Positions 48,890 to 61,021 of a DNA stretch of 64,000 bases are shown one piece after another. The number at the start of each line of letters is the position of its first letter. Within the stretch, counting starts at the first letter, position 1. A program made the translations under genes and the position numbers. This DNA comes from Thamnaconus septentrionalis (lineage: Eukaryota > Chordata > Actinopteri > Tetraodontiformes > Monacanthidae). The DNA lies in assembly GCA_009823395.1 (NCBI GenBank), contig CM020501.1, positions 28,051,361 to 28,115,360 of the forward strand, written 5' to 3'. The notes beneath the pieces are model-generated. The model was not told the DNA's origin and ran no database searches. It saw only the letters and a program-made list of their open reading frames with translations.

Positions 48890-51260
48890 AAAGAATGGGG
48901 TACTCTGTGTTTTGAATAAAAACATATTTTGAAGTAATCTTTCTGTGTTTTGGGGGCATATTTCTTTTTCACTCTGGGTAAAAGGTACAAAAAAAACATT
49001 TGACAAATTAGACCTGCCAAAAGGTTTGGAAAACAGTGAGCACCACAAGAATATTTTCATCACAATCCAAGTATTTAAAAAACAAAACACACAAAAAAAG
49101 AATTGCAATACACATTGCAATACCGATCACATTGCGGTGTATATTCCATTTTTTTCCTTCCATCTAGCAAGGAATATTAGGCGCCATCGAGTGGACCGGG
49201 GTCTGTCGACTTTTAATCCTCAAGCAAAAAAAATTAGCAAAACTTCACATCCCTTAACTTGGCAATTATGTACTTGAGCAACAACTCAATGAGGTAAATG
49301 CGACATAATGTTCTGTGCCATGAAACACAGGTCAAGAGCAACGGCGTCATCGCTGACTGTTTCATTAAAGCCAACATGGCGCGCATGTTGGCTTAAAAAA
49401 GCAACCTTGAATTGAATCAATTGCTTCTGAAGAGCCAGAGGCTCATTGTGCACACGTAGTGCACAATGATTGCGTACAAAAAGTCGTCCACGCACAGGAA
49501 GTGCGACGCGAGGAATCGATGAGACATCATGTTTGTTTGTTTTTTATGCAGCAATCAGTGAAGGGAACGGCCCCCCCTCTGCGTCATCTGTGCTGATGTG
49601 CAAGGCCGACTTCTGCGCTGGGACTTCTTGACAAAAGGCGGGAGTCCTTCACGCTCGTTCCCGGCTTCCTACGCAGCGCCCACGCGAGTTGGAGTTGCCT
49701 TTAAAAGTTTTTCACATGCGTTTTGTTGTTTCACTCGAGGAGTCATCGTGTTTCGGGGTATTGAAAAAGAAAGCAACGAAATCGGGTTGACCAACGTCGA
49801 ATGTGAAAAACCGTAGACGGCTTGCGTGATCCTGTGTGACCCCCACTGCACACCCACCCCTCACCCCCACCCACCCACGAGCCTCGATTTCGAGCGCCAG
49901 ACGAGAGCTGACGCGGTGATTCTGTACAGACCAGGACGGGAGAGGATTCTTTCCACAATGGGACAGTTCATAATAGAAAAAAAAAAGGGGGGAAAAAGCT
50001 GATGATGATGTTGGGTAGACGGCACAGAAAGAACCAGAGTCTGGCCCCAGCACGTTGCTCTTTATTTTATCTTATTTTTTTTCATTTTTATTTTACATGG
50101 CGCAGCCCCACCAGAAAAGTGCATTAACTTTCCACTAGAGGCGAAAGTGCTGCGGCTGTTTGGCAACCGGCTCAGACCGGTTCCCAAACCACCTGCGAGC
50201 CAAGAGTGATTCACACTGCCCATATACTTTAAGGTCTATTTGAACTGATTCACCTGCAAACAATGAGGAAAGGACTGGATGTGCTTGAGGAATGAGTCAT
50301 TCAGGAATTGCTACTAGGTTACCCAGGCTAACAGGGGGGGTTGGAGGGGTGTGTGTGTGTGTGTGTGTGGGGGGGGGGGTTTAACAAGTTCCATGCTTTA
50401 ACTGTCAATAAAAAAGGACGTTGAACGGGATGGATTCATTAAAATGAGAATCAAAATAACAGGCCGGAAACCCCTGCTGGCCTGAATTCTCTGTATTTAC
50501 CAACGCAATATAAACCCTTTACAGACAGATTTAAATGTGACATCATACATACATACATACATACAGTCACAATTGACTGCTCCCAATGCGAAACTCAAAG
50601 TGTCGAACAGCAGACGTGCACCAAACTGCAAACGATACAAATTATCATCTACATTCTGAATAAGGTGGTTACTATGACACACAAGAGGGAGGGGGCAATT
50701 GAGAAACATGATAAACACATTAAATCTGGAGGTAGATGTGATCTAGCCACAGCCGTTCCCGTTGTTTGGCGGAAAAATTCTATAAAGTCGGGACACATGC
50801 AGGCCCGAACTGGAACCGCGGCAACAGGGACTGCTATGTGGAACCCAAAACCAACAACCAAGGTTCCGTTGTGTCCAAAAGACATTTAGAAAGTTGCACT
50901 CAAACTGGTTCATGTCTCAACTAACAAATGCAAAAATAATCAAAGAGACAAATGCCTTGCGTGTGTCTTTGCAGTGACATCTCATACGTAGAGTGACGTT
51001 TTCATTCACCAAAGCGACCAGATCCAAAGTCAGTTTGTTGCCCAGGACTACCGTATCTCTAAAAACGTGTGGATGAGGAGGGTGCAACGAAACATGCACA
51101 ACCGTGTTCTGCCACAGGATTGGCTGCACTCATACTTTTTTTCTGTGCGTGTGTGTGTGTGTGAAAATGCATGGTGTGGCCTCTTCACAAAAAAAAGAAA
51201 GAAAAAGAGCTGACCAGACGGCTTTTTGTCCCCGGGGTTACAATGACACGGGTCAACTGT
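48890..51260. other. Intergenic, crystallin gene 5 to gene 6
   Basis: No gene seen. Two short inverted repeats lie at about 49368-49394 and 49444-49468, and a GT/G-run at 50350-50380. Confidence 0.5.
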
Positions 51261-51264
51261 GGGT

Positions 51265-51271
51265 TATAAAG
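51265..51271 (+). promoter_or_regulatory. TATA box of crystallin gene 6
   Basis: TATAAAG, 54 bases upstream of the ATG. Confidence 0.7.
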
Positions 51272-51324
51272 ACAGCCCGGGGGTCCGTGCATGCTGCTAG
51301 TTGTGACCAAGGTTAGCCAATACA

Positions 51325-52050
51325 ATGGGCAAGGTAAGGCTGCGGAGCGTCCAATCTTTCCCCCCACACACACACACACCCACAAGTGTCAGTTAACAAA
51401 CACACTCGTTCCTTTTTTTCCGACTGAAAGGTAATGTGACTCGCCTGTGACCTTTTTGCAGATCATCTTCTACGAGGACAGGAACTTCCAGGGCCGCTCC
51501 TATGAGTGCAGCAGCGAGTGCTCCGACCTGCACTCGCACTTCAGCCGCTGCAACTCCATCCGCGTGGACAGCGGCGACTGGATGGTCTACGAGAGGCCCA
51601 ACTACTCCGGCTACCAGTACTTCCTGAAGAAGGGCGACTACCCCGACTACCAGCGCTGGATGGGATTCAACGATTGCGTGCGTTCATGCCGCATGATCCC
51701 CACCGTAAGGCCCCCCACCGTCAAATAGATTTGAGCCCCCACCTCTTTTTCCTGGCTAAGATATATTTAATCTCCCGCAGAACCAAGGCTCCCACAGGAT
51801 GATGATCTACGAGAGACCCGAGTTCAGGGGCCAGATGCTGGAGCTGACCGACGACTGCCCCTCCCTGCTGGAGCGCTTCCGCACCACCGACATCGCCTCC
51901 TGCAAGGTGCTGGAGGGCCACTGGATCTTCTACGAGCACCCCCACTACCGGGGGCGCCAGTACCTGATCCGCCCTGGCGAGTACAGGAGGTTCAACGAGT
52001 GGGGGAGCATGAGCCAGAGGGTGGGCTCCATCAAGCGCATCACTTTGTGA
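51325..52050 (+). CDS. Gamma crystallin 6, 173 aa
   Basis: Exons 51325-51333 (MGK), 51462-51704 (81 aa) and 51781-52050 (89 aa), in phase 0. The first domain has [34 protein letters not shown] and [18 protein letters not shown]. The second begins [17 protein letters not shown], has [17 protein letters not shown] and ends GSIKRITL. Tryptophans are retained in both domains, unlike genes 4 and 5. It lies tail to tail with gene 7. It is a lens structural protein with an intact frame. Confidence 0.92.
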
Positions 52051-52083
52051 GGCGAAACTCAGGTCAACGGCGTGTCGACGCTC

Positions 52084-52089
52084 AATAAA
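52084..52089 (+). terminator. Polyadenylation signal of crystallin gene 6
   Basis: AATAAA, 34 bases past the stop. Confidence 0.7.
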
Positions 52090-52364
52090 TCCATCCAATA
52101 ACCTCTGCTTCTGTCCACTGACTGTCTTTTTTGAAGCACATGGGGTTCTTTTGTGGGGATCGGAGGACTTAGGGGAAAGTTTACCCAGCTACAAGCTAGC
52201 AAGCTAGTTACTGGGTAGCTGGCGTGAGCTAGCTAGTAGGTTTGTTACCAAGCTGAAATGAAAAGTTCCACACTTTGGAATCATATAGACTCCAACACCA
52301 ACCCCACCAAAAAAAAAGAGACACAACACACAAGCACGCGCGCCCACGGTAGAAGCCCAGCAAG

Positions 52365-52370
52365 TTTATT
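52365..52370 (-). terminator. Polyadenylation signal of crystallin gene 7
   Basis: AATAAA on the minus strand, about 37 bases past the stop. Confidence 0.6.
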
Positions 52371-52406
52371 GAGAACAGAGAAAAAGGAGGAAGATCTGGA
52401 AAAGAC

Positions 52407-53500
52407 TCAGTTAAAGTCAGTGATTCGCCGCAGCGAGCCGATCCTCGGGCTGGCGCCGCCCCAGTCGCTGTAGCGGCGGTACTCGCCGGGTCTTAGGTAG
52501 TAGGTTCGCCCCCTGTAGTTGGGCTGGTCGTACAGCAGCCAGTGGCCGTCCACCACGTTGCATGAGTTAATGTCAGACATGCGTAGGCGGTCCTGGACGT
52601 TGGGGCAGTCGTCGCTCACTTCCTGCATCTGGCCGGACATGTCAGGACGCTCGTACAGTCGTATCTTGTAGGAGCCGCGGTGCTGCAAGGAGAGGGGCGT
52701 GAGCTGGGTTAGCGTGCGCCGTTCAAATCTCCAAGAACCATCAGCTTCGATTCTTTCGAGATTGCTGAATTTGAGATTTAATCATTGGCTGACGCTATGG
52801 AAAATGCTGTGGATTTGAGATTTTTAAGGCGGTACTCTTCATAAAGAAGGGAACAGAAATTCTTCAGTAAGTCCTAAGATAAATTATATTTGTTTTAAAG
52901 TATTTAATAAGCCACTATTGAGCAATCTATTGTCTTTGCCAGGACAAATTAGGTTTTTCTGAATCTGAATCAAGTCGTCTCAACTTTGGGTCTTAGACAG
53001 ATTTCCAATCTATCAGAAGCTGTTCCTACTAAAAACTGCCGGCATTTCCTTTGACGGCGCACTAAGACTCAAGGCTTTCCGACTCTTTCCGCAAGGAAAC
53101 ACACCACAAGTGCTTGCGCGGCCTCGGGCTTACCATGGGGATCATGCGACAGGAGCGGATGCAGTCGTTGATGCCGATCATGCGCTGGTTGTCGGAGTAC
53201 TCGCCCCTGCGCAGGAAGTACTGGTGACCCAGGTAGTGGGAGCGCTCGTACACCACAAAACAGCCGCTCTCCACCCGGATGGAGTTGCAACGGTTGAAGT
53301 AGGGGTGGAGGTCGGCGCAGTCGCTCATGCACTCATGGTGCCGGCCCTGGAAGTTTCTGTCCTCGTAGAATATGATCTGCAAATTGTCGGCCAGAGTGTC
53401 AAACTTTCAACCAGCAAGTCACCGCAATGCAAAAGTATATCTATTTTTTAAGAAGTGTTTTATTCCCGTTTTGTATCAAAAACACACTCACCTTTCCCAT
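52407..53500 (-). CDS. Gamma crystallin 7 (M-like), 175 aa
   Basis: Exons 53500-53492 (MGK), 53376-53134 (81 aa) and 52682-52407 (91 aa), in phase 0. The first domain has [34 protein letters not shown] and [19 protein letters not shown], with no Trp. The second has [38 protein letters not shown] and ends LRRITDFN. It is intermediate between gene 6 and the Met-rich genes 4 and 5. It is a lens structural protein with an intact frame. Confidence 0.92.
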
Positions 53501-53556
53501 TGTTAGAATTGTAGGGGGCAGACTGATGGTCAATAGATGCTCTCTGGGCCGCTCTC

Positions 53557-53566
53557 CTTTTATATA
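53557..53566 (-). promoter_or_regulatory. TATA box of crystallin gene 7
   Basis: TATATAAAAG on the minus strand, about 57 bases upstream of the ATG. Confidence 0.75.
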
Positions 53567-55828
53567 AAGTAGCCGTGTGATGGCACAGCATAAAGTATTG
53601 TCATCCAAATAGGTTATATAAATACAAATCTGTTTATCTATAGTGGCAGCGCCAGTGCAATGTGTTATTGTTGTCCACTTCTCACATGTTCATCGCTATT
53701 GACCGAAAAACACCACAGGGTGCTAGAGAATCAGCGGCCACAGTATCAGCAAAACAACAACCAGTGTTTGTGTATGTGTGTTCACTCAGCGGGGAGGGGG
53801 GGCCACAACAACTGTGCAACGACACAAACATTAACATATACATTAGTGTGACAGAGAAAAGGTGCCAAATGTCATTCACAGCTAGATTTTCAAAAGAGAA
53901 AATAACAATAAATAAATAATAATAATCTACCTTGTTGCATTCATGTGAGGTTTATATATATATACATATGCATATATATATGTATATACAAATAGATGAT
54001 ATATATACATAAATATATAGATATATATTCCCATATATACATACATATACATATACACACACATATATACATACATATATATGTATGTATGTATATATGT
54101 ATTCATGTATGTATGTATGTATATATATATACACAGATATCAATGTTTAGAAGGTGACGGAAAACACAGCAGGTTGGGCTGCTTGCTAATTGCTTAAATG
54201 TTTTAAGTTAACAGCACTCATGTGTTGCTTTCTTTGGGCGAGAGCATTTAAGTCTGTGGCTGCAGCCAATCATCTGCTTCCACTTTCACAACTGCTTTAA
54301 GTAACTGCTAAAAGTACTACGGGAAAAAAAAAAAGATGGCTTATGTACGTGTATGCGCAAAAGCCTAAGAAAAAAAGACAATATGGGACGTTTAATAACC
54401 TGCAACAAACCCAAAAATTACAACATGATACCCGAGGTCCATGACAAAGTAGAAACCAGGAGTGAAGGTAATGATTCTTGTCGTCAGTATTAATCAATAA
54501 TAACTGACGTCTTTCTCTTTCAACCACTCTGTGACTTACAAGTATTTTGGGATCATCCCAGTTGTTTTGGGGGGTCTTTATTTTGATGTTCTCAGATACA
54601 AGTGTGGTAAATTTCCCTTTTTTTGTCTGTGTTCAGTCTGTGTTTTATCTTTAGACAGTGAGCTCAATAGATTGAGGAAGATTCACAGATCCCCCGACTG
54701 CAACTGAGGGGGTTCATCAAACGTTCATCCACCTCTGTTCGTCCACCTCGCAACATGTATGGTGTCTGTTTTTGCTGCTTTTGTGACTTTGTTTCTTTGT
54801 TTTCAACACAAAAAGTGTTTCTCCTTAGAAAGTAAGGATAAACACAAAATATCACGAAAGACATTTCGATTTTCACTGATATCTTGGTTGCTGACCCCCT
54901 CCCCTGGCCCCCGTTTTGCGCTGTGCTGACTGTAAACTGTGGCCAGACAGCTGACGCAGAGATATAGGCCCATTTCATACACCGCTATCACAACATTTCA
55001 CCTTTTGTCATTGTGACGTGTGGCCGTTGAGCACACTTTGCCCCCCTGCCAAGTCTTGATCCCGTTCAGTCAAAGCCCTCATTCATCAACCCCCCGCCAC
55101 CACACAGTTTAACCCTTGCTCGCACGGCGCTGCAGGACTCGCGATGGGCAGCCAGGTGGACAGTAATGGCACCTTTGCTATCGTCAAACTCCAGGGCATC
55201 ATTTCAAAGAGGTGCAATTGGTGTTTTCCCTTTGGTCGGCATGCAAACAGAATCAAAAAGCCTGTTGCATCAACTTGACTATGACCTTTTTGCTCCTTTA
55301 AAATGAAAAGTGTGGCCCACACATTTGCTTATTTGAGCCTAAATCGTATATAATCTTGCAGGGCTTGCAGTGTTTTTAACGTCTCTTAAGTTGTGTTTTT
55401 AGGTATTTATTCGATGAAAAAAAATCACCACAGTAGTAGGATGCACTTATCTAGAGAAAATGTTTATTTGCATGAGATGACAATGTTGAGTGGAAAAATA
55501 CACAGTTTGAACTACTATAAATCTCACATCTCTTTGGCTTGAACATGTGAGCTATTAACCAAAAATGAACAAGGACTTCTACAACGATGAACACAGTACA
55601 ACAAAAATAAAATGTGTTCTGCGCTTTTACATGCACATAATCAGGACATTGAGTATACGGTTAAAAAATAAAGCTAGGTAGAAAAGACATCTCTTGTGCA
55701 AAAGCGCTTGCAAACGTGCAGTTTAAACTAACTGCCATTGTTGGAACAGTGCAAAAACAACTTCACTGAAGAATAGAAAAAAAACCCAAGGTGACTTCGC
55801 ACTGCGGGCAGTCGTTTTGTTGAATAAT
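53567..55828. other. Intergenic, crystallin gene 7 to the boule-like gene
   Basis: A TATA/CATA-rich microsatellite covers about 53955-54136. No gene seen. Confidence 0.5.
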
Positions 55829-55834
55829 TTTATT
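55829..55834 (-). terminator. boll: Candidate polyadenylation signal of the boule-like gene
   Basis: AATAAA on the minus strand, the first one beyond the candidate last exon. Confidence 0.4.
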
Positions 55835-56254
55835 GGAGGGGATACAAATGTGAAATCTATGCTTGTGTGTCAAGACTTCAAAACTTTCAAAACTGCGAAG
55901 CCACGCGTCTTTATCGCCCTCTGCTGGCAGAGGGGAGACGCTACATTTTTTTCCCCCAAATTCGACAAGCTGACCAAACTAAACACGGATTATGTCACCC
56001 TGATCGACGGTTGATTGCTTGCTTTCTCATTGGTTTGGTAGAATTATTTCTTTAATGCTATAAAAGTATATTTTAAAATAAGTGCTTATAAGGGCGAGTT
56101 TCTTGCAGCGAGCAACTCTCCTGCTGGAACCAAGCCCGGCATCGCTCAGCTTCTCACTGACGTCTGCCTGGCCATTCACGACACTGCGGAGACGGGAAGA
56201 AGCATCCTTAGTTCGAGGCAAAAGACTAGCTGAGGTCGGTCGGCCCAATTTTAC

Positions 56255-59200
56255 CTCTTTTTGCGCGTTGTCTGGCGAGAGCGACGGCTGGGAATACTCG
56301 GCTGGCGACTGGGGGGGAAGGGACACAAATAAATAAATGAACGTAAACAAATGAGCAACAGGAAAAAAAATGACAAGGGCCTTTTTTTGTACCCGGAAGG
56401 CGTTCCACTGACACTGGTCCCACTGACGAGAGGCAGACAGGTAGATGTAAAAAATAGTATGGGGACGGCGAAGAGTGACTGAAGGCCCAGCACTGACCTG
56501 GTACTGGTAGAGGGCAAAGTGCTGGTGCACGGGTTGGTGCGCCTGAGGAAACGTCACCGGGGGGGAGATGTGACTGACTGGTACAAGGTGGTGCGGCTGG
56601 CTGGGGTTGGACCAGCAGTGGTAGTTCAGGGGGTAGCCGGCAGGGTAGGCGGTGAACTGTGCTGGTAGGGGCGCAACGCGGTCGTGGCTGTGGGCGTGCC
56701 TTCCTGTTGCAGGAGGAAGGCACTGGTGTGGGTCAGTGCAACAGAATCAACCCTTGAAAGATTTAAAAAGAGCGATGTGCTGCCAAGAAGTAGGACTGCA
56801 GTTTGTGCAGACTCACTCCGTTTCTGCTTGCGGTAAGCCTGGTTGACGCACAGCCTCCTGTCCTTCAGAGTCACTCCTTTGGACTTTGCAGGTGACAAGG
56901 GTTGTACCGAAGACAGCCGGGTAAGAGAAGCAGTTTCCGTGGAGCATTTAAATATGCATTTTTCAAGAATATGATAATTTTTTATTCAAGGATTGCACAC
57001 TTCCTTCAGGAGGGTTTTGTCTTTTTGGAATGGGAGTCAATGTGCTAAGAGTGAAACGCGTCTCACCAAATAAACCCTCATGGACCAAACAATCAAATGA
57101 AGGTCGGGGCAACCAAGCATCTTGCTTGTACTCACATCGCAAAGGACTTTCAAAGCGTCGTCCTGGTTCTGAAATGTGACAAACCCGTATCTGTGCACAA
57201 AGACAACATTCCGCGCTCAGTCACACTCACCGTCCGCCCACTTGAGACTATGAACTCACCCCTTGGACATTCCAAAGCGATCCAGCACGATCCTCACGTC
57301 TTTGACGGCACCATATTGAGAGAAGATGTGCAGCAGTTCATTCTCTTTAGTCTGCAGGGACAAAGACACCTGAAATATTATATCAAGTCAATCTGTTGAA
57401 ACCAAAATGTAGCGCAGCTGGAATCTATGCGTTTTTCAGACTAACCAAGGTTGAGTCTTACCTCATAATCAATTCCCCAGACAAAGACACGATTGGGGAC
57501 CAAACTAAAGCGAGAGGTGTAGCGTGTGGGGATGATCTTGCAGTCTGGCGACACTTCATGGGGGGCGGACATGCTGCAGCTCTGATACACACGGCAGCAT
57601 GTGAACTTCAATACAACACCAAGTCAAGGCACGTCAACTAATTTCCAGTGGTTCTAGTCTTACACATCCTTAGGTCCTCTCCTCTTAAACTGCTAGTGTA
57701 CATTTAAAGTGATAAATTGAACTACCACCACCACTACTACTACTAGTACTCCTACTATTCAGTTTAAATCATAGGCAGTACAACACATGAAGACCATATC
57801 CAGCGGAAATAATTTCTAGATTAGATTAGATAATATTTATTTCAAACCAGACACCATATAACCATATAGCGAACAGACACAAACAACATCAACAAACACT
57901 AACAACAAACACGGTTTGAAAAGGGGATGGAAGAAGCAAAGATTATATATTACCAACCCCAGACAGCACAAATACAACGTCAATACAACAAAAACACAAA
58001 GTCACTCTCTGAATCCCCTCTTCCCCACAATTATCTCATCAGATTACATCACTTTTTTCAATCTTTTTATTTGAAGAACACAAGCTGTGTAAATAATTTC
58101 TAATCTTTCCATTGTCTGGCTTATGAACAAAAATATCAGAAACATTAACTTATGGACAACAACAACAACAACAACAACTAATTACGTCCTCCGATAAGAA
58201 GGAAATAAACACAAAAGCAATTAAATGTCTAATACAGGGGTCACCAACGCGGTGCCCGCGAACACCAGGTAGCCCGCAAGAACCCCATGAGTTGCCCGCA
58301 GGCCAGTTCCAAAACCAGCACAACTTGCCCCGGTTACACATAGACGGGTTTCTCTGAAAAGGCAGAAATATTTAGTCGGTTCAGCCTTGCGTTTACCCGA
58401 ATCCGGTGTTTTCACTGAAACTGCAAAGGCCAAAACCACACATTTTCGGAAACGCTCCTCAAGTTGGATAAGTCTGAAAAACGTCGCCTTGCCCGGATTC
58501 GTGTAAACACCGCAACCAATTTTTTTTTTAGAAATGCTGATGTCACAGCTCTAAACCCCTCTCCCGCCCTGCAACCAGAACGACCGTGAAGTGCAGACGA
58601 CCACTCACAACAACCACGTCGGGCAACAGACTTGTTACTGCTACTAATGACCAGCTGCAGTCTTCCCATTAAACCTCCACGACAACAAACCGCAAACAAT
58701 CGTGAACAATAACATCGATCACGGATTGTGTGCAAAGTGAAAATTAAAACAATGAAAGCGATTTGCTAGCCTCCTGTTTTATTTTAAATATTAGCAAACT
58801 TTTACTGGCACGACTCCCAGTAAACCTTAACATGTAGCATTTAAGGCTTTGCATTCTAAAGTAACTCCAAGCCGAAGTTCAACTCTGTCGTTTATCCACA
58901 CTGTCTTTTCATGAGCGATCTTTCTTTCTGTTCTCAGTGGTGCCTATGCTAGCGATGCAAGCATTTTTTTTGGTGCAGTACCTCGAGTAGCCACTGAAAA
59001 AAATCGGCGGTGTCAAACATACGGTGTCAAACATAGAATAGGCCCGTGAACTGGGTTTTTCCGGCCCACGAGATGATTTTGCAAAGTATAAAAACTGCAA
59101 TTTTTCAATTAAATAAACTGCCGTTATAATTGTGCCCACTTGATGCACACCACTCACATTTCCTATTGGCTACCCTCATTGCCCCAGAATGTCTCCAATT

Positions 59201-60949
59201 GGCTACCCTCATTGTCCCAGAATGTCTCCAATTGGCTACCCTCATTGCTCCAAAATGTCTCTGTCAAAACAGACGGAGTTGATGCAGAGCAGTCTTGCCA
59301 ACTTGCCAACTTTCTCGCTAAATCTGCCAACTTTCCAACTCCCCATCACGACTTTTTTTTTTGTCAAAAGCAACTAGCGACAAATCTAACGATTTTTCGT
59401 GGTGTTATTGAACACTTTTCTGGTATTTTGGAGACCGACATGAGAGCACATAACGTTCCTCAGCAGTTCCTGTTGTCAACGAGTAACAGGTGCTGCCATG
59501 AGGCCTGCCCCGCCCCATAGTAATCAAAGGCGGTAACAGCCTCGAGAGTCGAGCCGCACGTTGCGCATCAGTCTTGGCCAGCTGCAGTCAAGAGAGTAGC
59601 AGAGAGGACACCCTCAAAGAGGAGACCCTCAACACTCCATGTCCAGGCAGCAAATGAGTCGTGCACGCTGAACCCACCCTTCCTTACAGAGCGGGATGTA
59701 AATGTAAAGGTTTATCCTTGTCACACTAAAATAAGTCCTTGCATTTGACTCACACAGCCTCAGACACTTACTCACCCTTAATTCTAAGAACTTATAGTTC
59801 AACAACAATCCTTTTAAATAAGGTGGTTAAAACTAAAAGCTAAAGATATGTGACACTCACAAAAGCAGCTGTGAGGCTCCGACAAGCCAAATCTCTTCAC
59901 TAATTAACGAGCCAACGATACTGCGCATTGAAACACAACTGAACCTCTTTTAGACACAATTCCAGAAAATGTCAACCATATAAAACAATATTATGTTCAT
60001 GAAAATAATATTGGGTAGATTGTAGTAAATATTCATTCATTCATCTTCTATGCCCGCTTATTCCAATTCAGGGTCACGGGGGTCTGCTGGAGCCTATCCC
60101 AGCTGTCTTAGGGCGAAGGCAGGGTACACCCTGGACAAGTCGCCAGTTCATTGCAGGGCTGTAGTAAATATATTTAATATAATTTAAACATTCATTTATA
60201 TAATATATATTAAAAAAAAAGTCCAGTCCTTTGGCCCGCGTTGGGAATACAGATCCATTTTCCTCTATGTGGCCCATGAACTAGAAATGACTTTGACAGC
60301 GACCTGGGACAAAATAAACTTTCCTTACTGAACAGTTGGCAACACTGATGCAGAGTGCAGAATGCTAGAACAAGAACGAAGTAAAGCGGATAATCAATAT
60401 GATCATCCTTCAGCCACCAAAAGGTGGCGCACTCGAGGTAGAAAGAAGTGAGAGACTTTGCAGTGACCAATAGAATGATTATGGGGCGTGGTTATCCCTA
60501 TTTCCTCCTAGAGAAAGAAATCTAGTCCAGTATTCATACATCCATGCTTTAAACACGGCGTGCTTCAGGTGCTCTTCCTCTTCCACCTTCAGGGAATAAA
60601 CTCACTAAAACTCACACCACACCAGGCCTGGCATAGGTACTACATCATTTCCGTGTAAACTGAAATTTTTTCATGTAAGCGCGGTTTTTTTCTTTTCTTC
60701 AATTGCATATTTTTGAAAATGTGCGGTTTCAAAAAAAAAAAACCATCTCCATGTAAACGGCCCCTTAATGAGCTGGATCAAAAATTTGATTTTATTCTGT
60801 TTATTCTTTTGTAATCACACTTGCATTTATTAGAAAATGTCAATATCTTTAAATTCAAATAATTAAAAATATTTTATTACACATTAAGTCTTTGCGGATA
60901 ATAATTGTGGAAAATTAACATGATTAGCGTTTTCATATAGATGAGCAGT

Positions 60950-61021
<72 letters not shown>

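Noticed and set aside
36910..48915. Long antisense and out-of-frame readings over crystallin exons
   Set aside because: Shadows produced by GC-rich crystallin codons; the true frames have full gamma-crystallin motifs.
59165..59263. Three evenly spaced repeats that could suggest a CRISPR-like array
   Set aside because: The units are contiguous with no spacers, and the genome is vertebrate.
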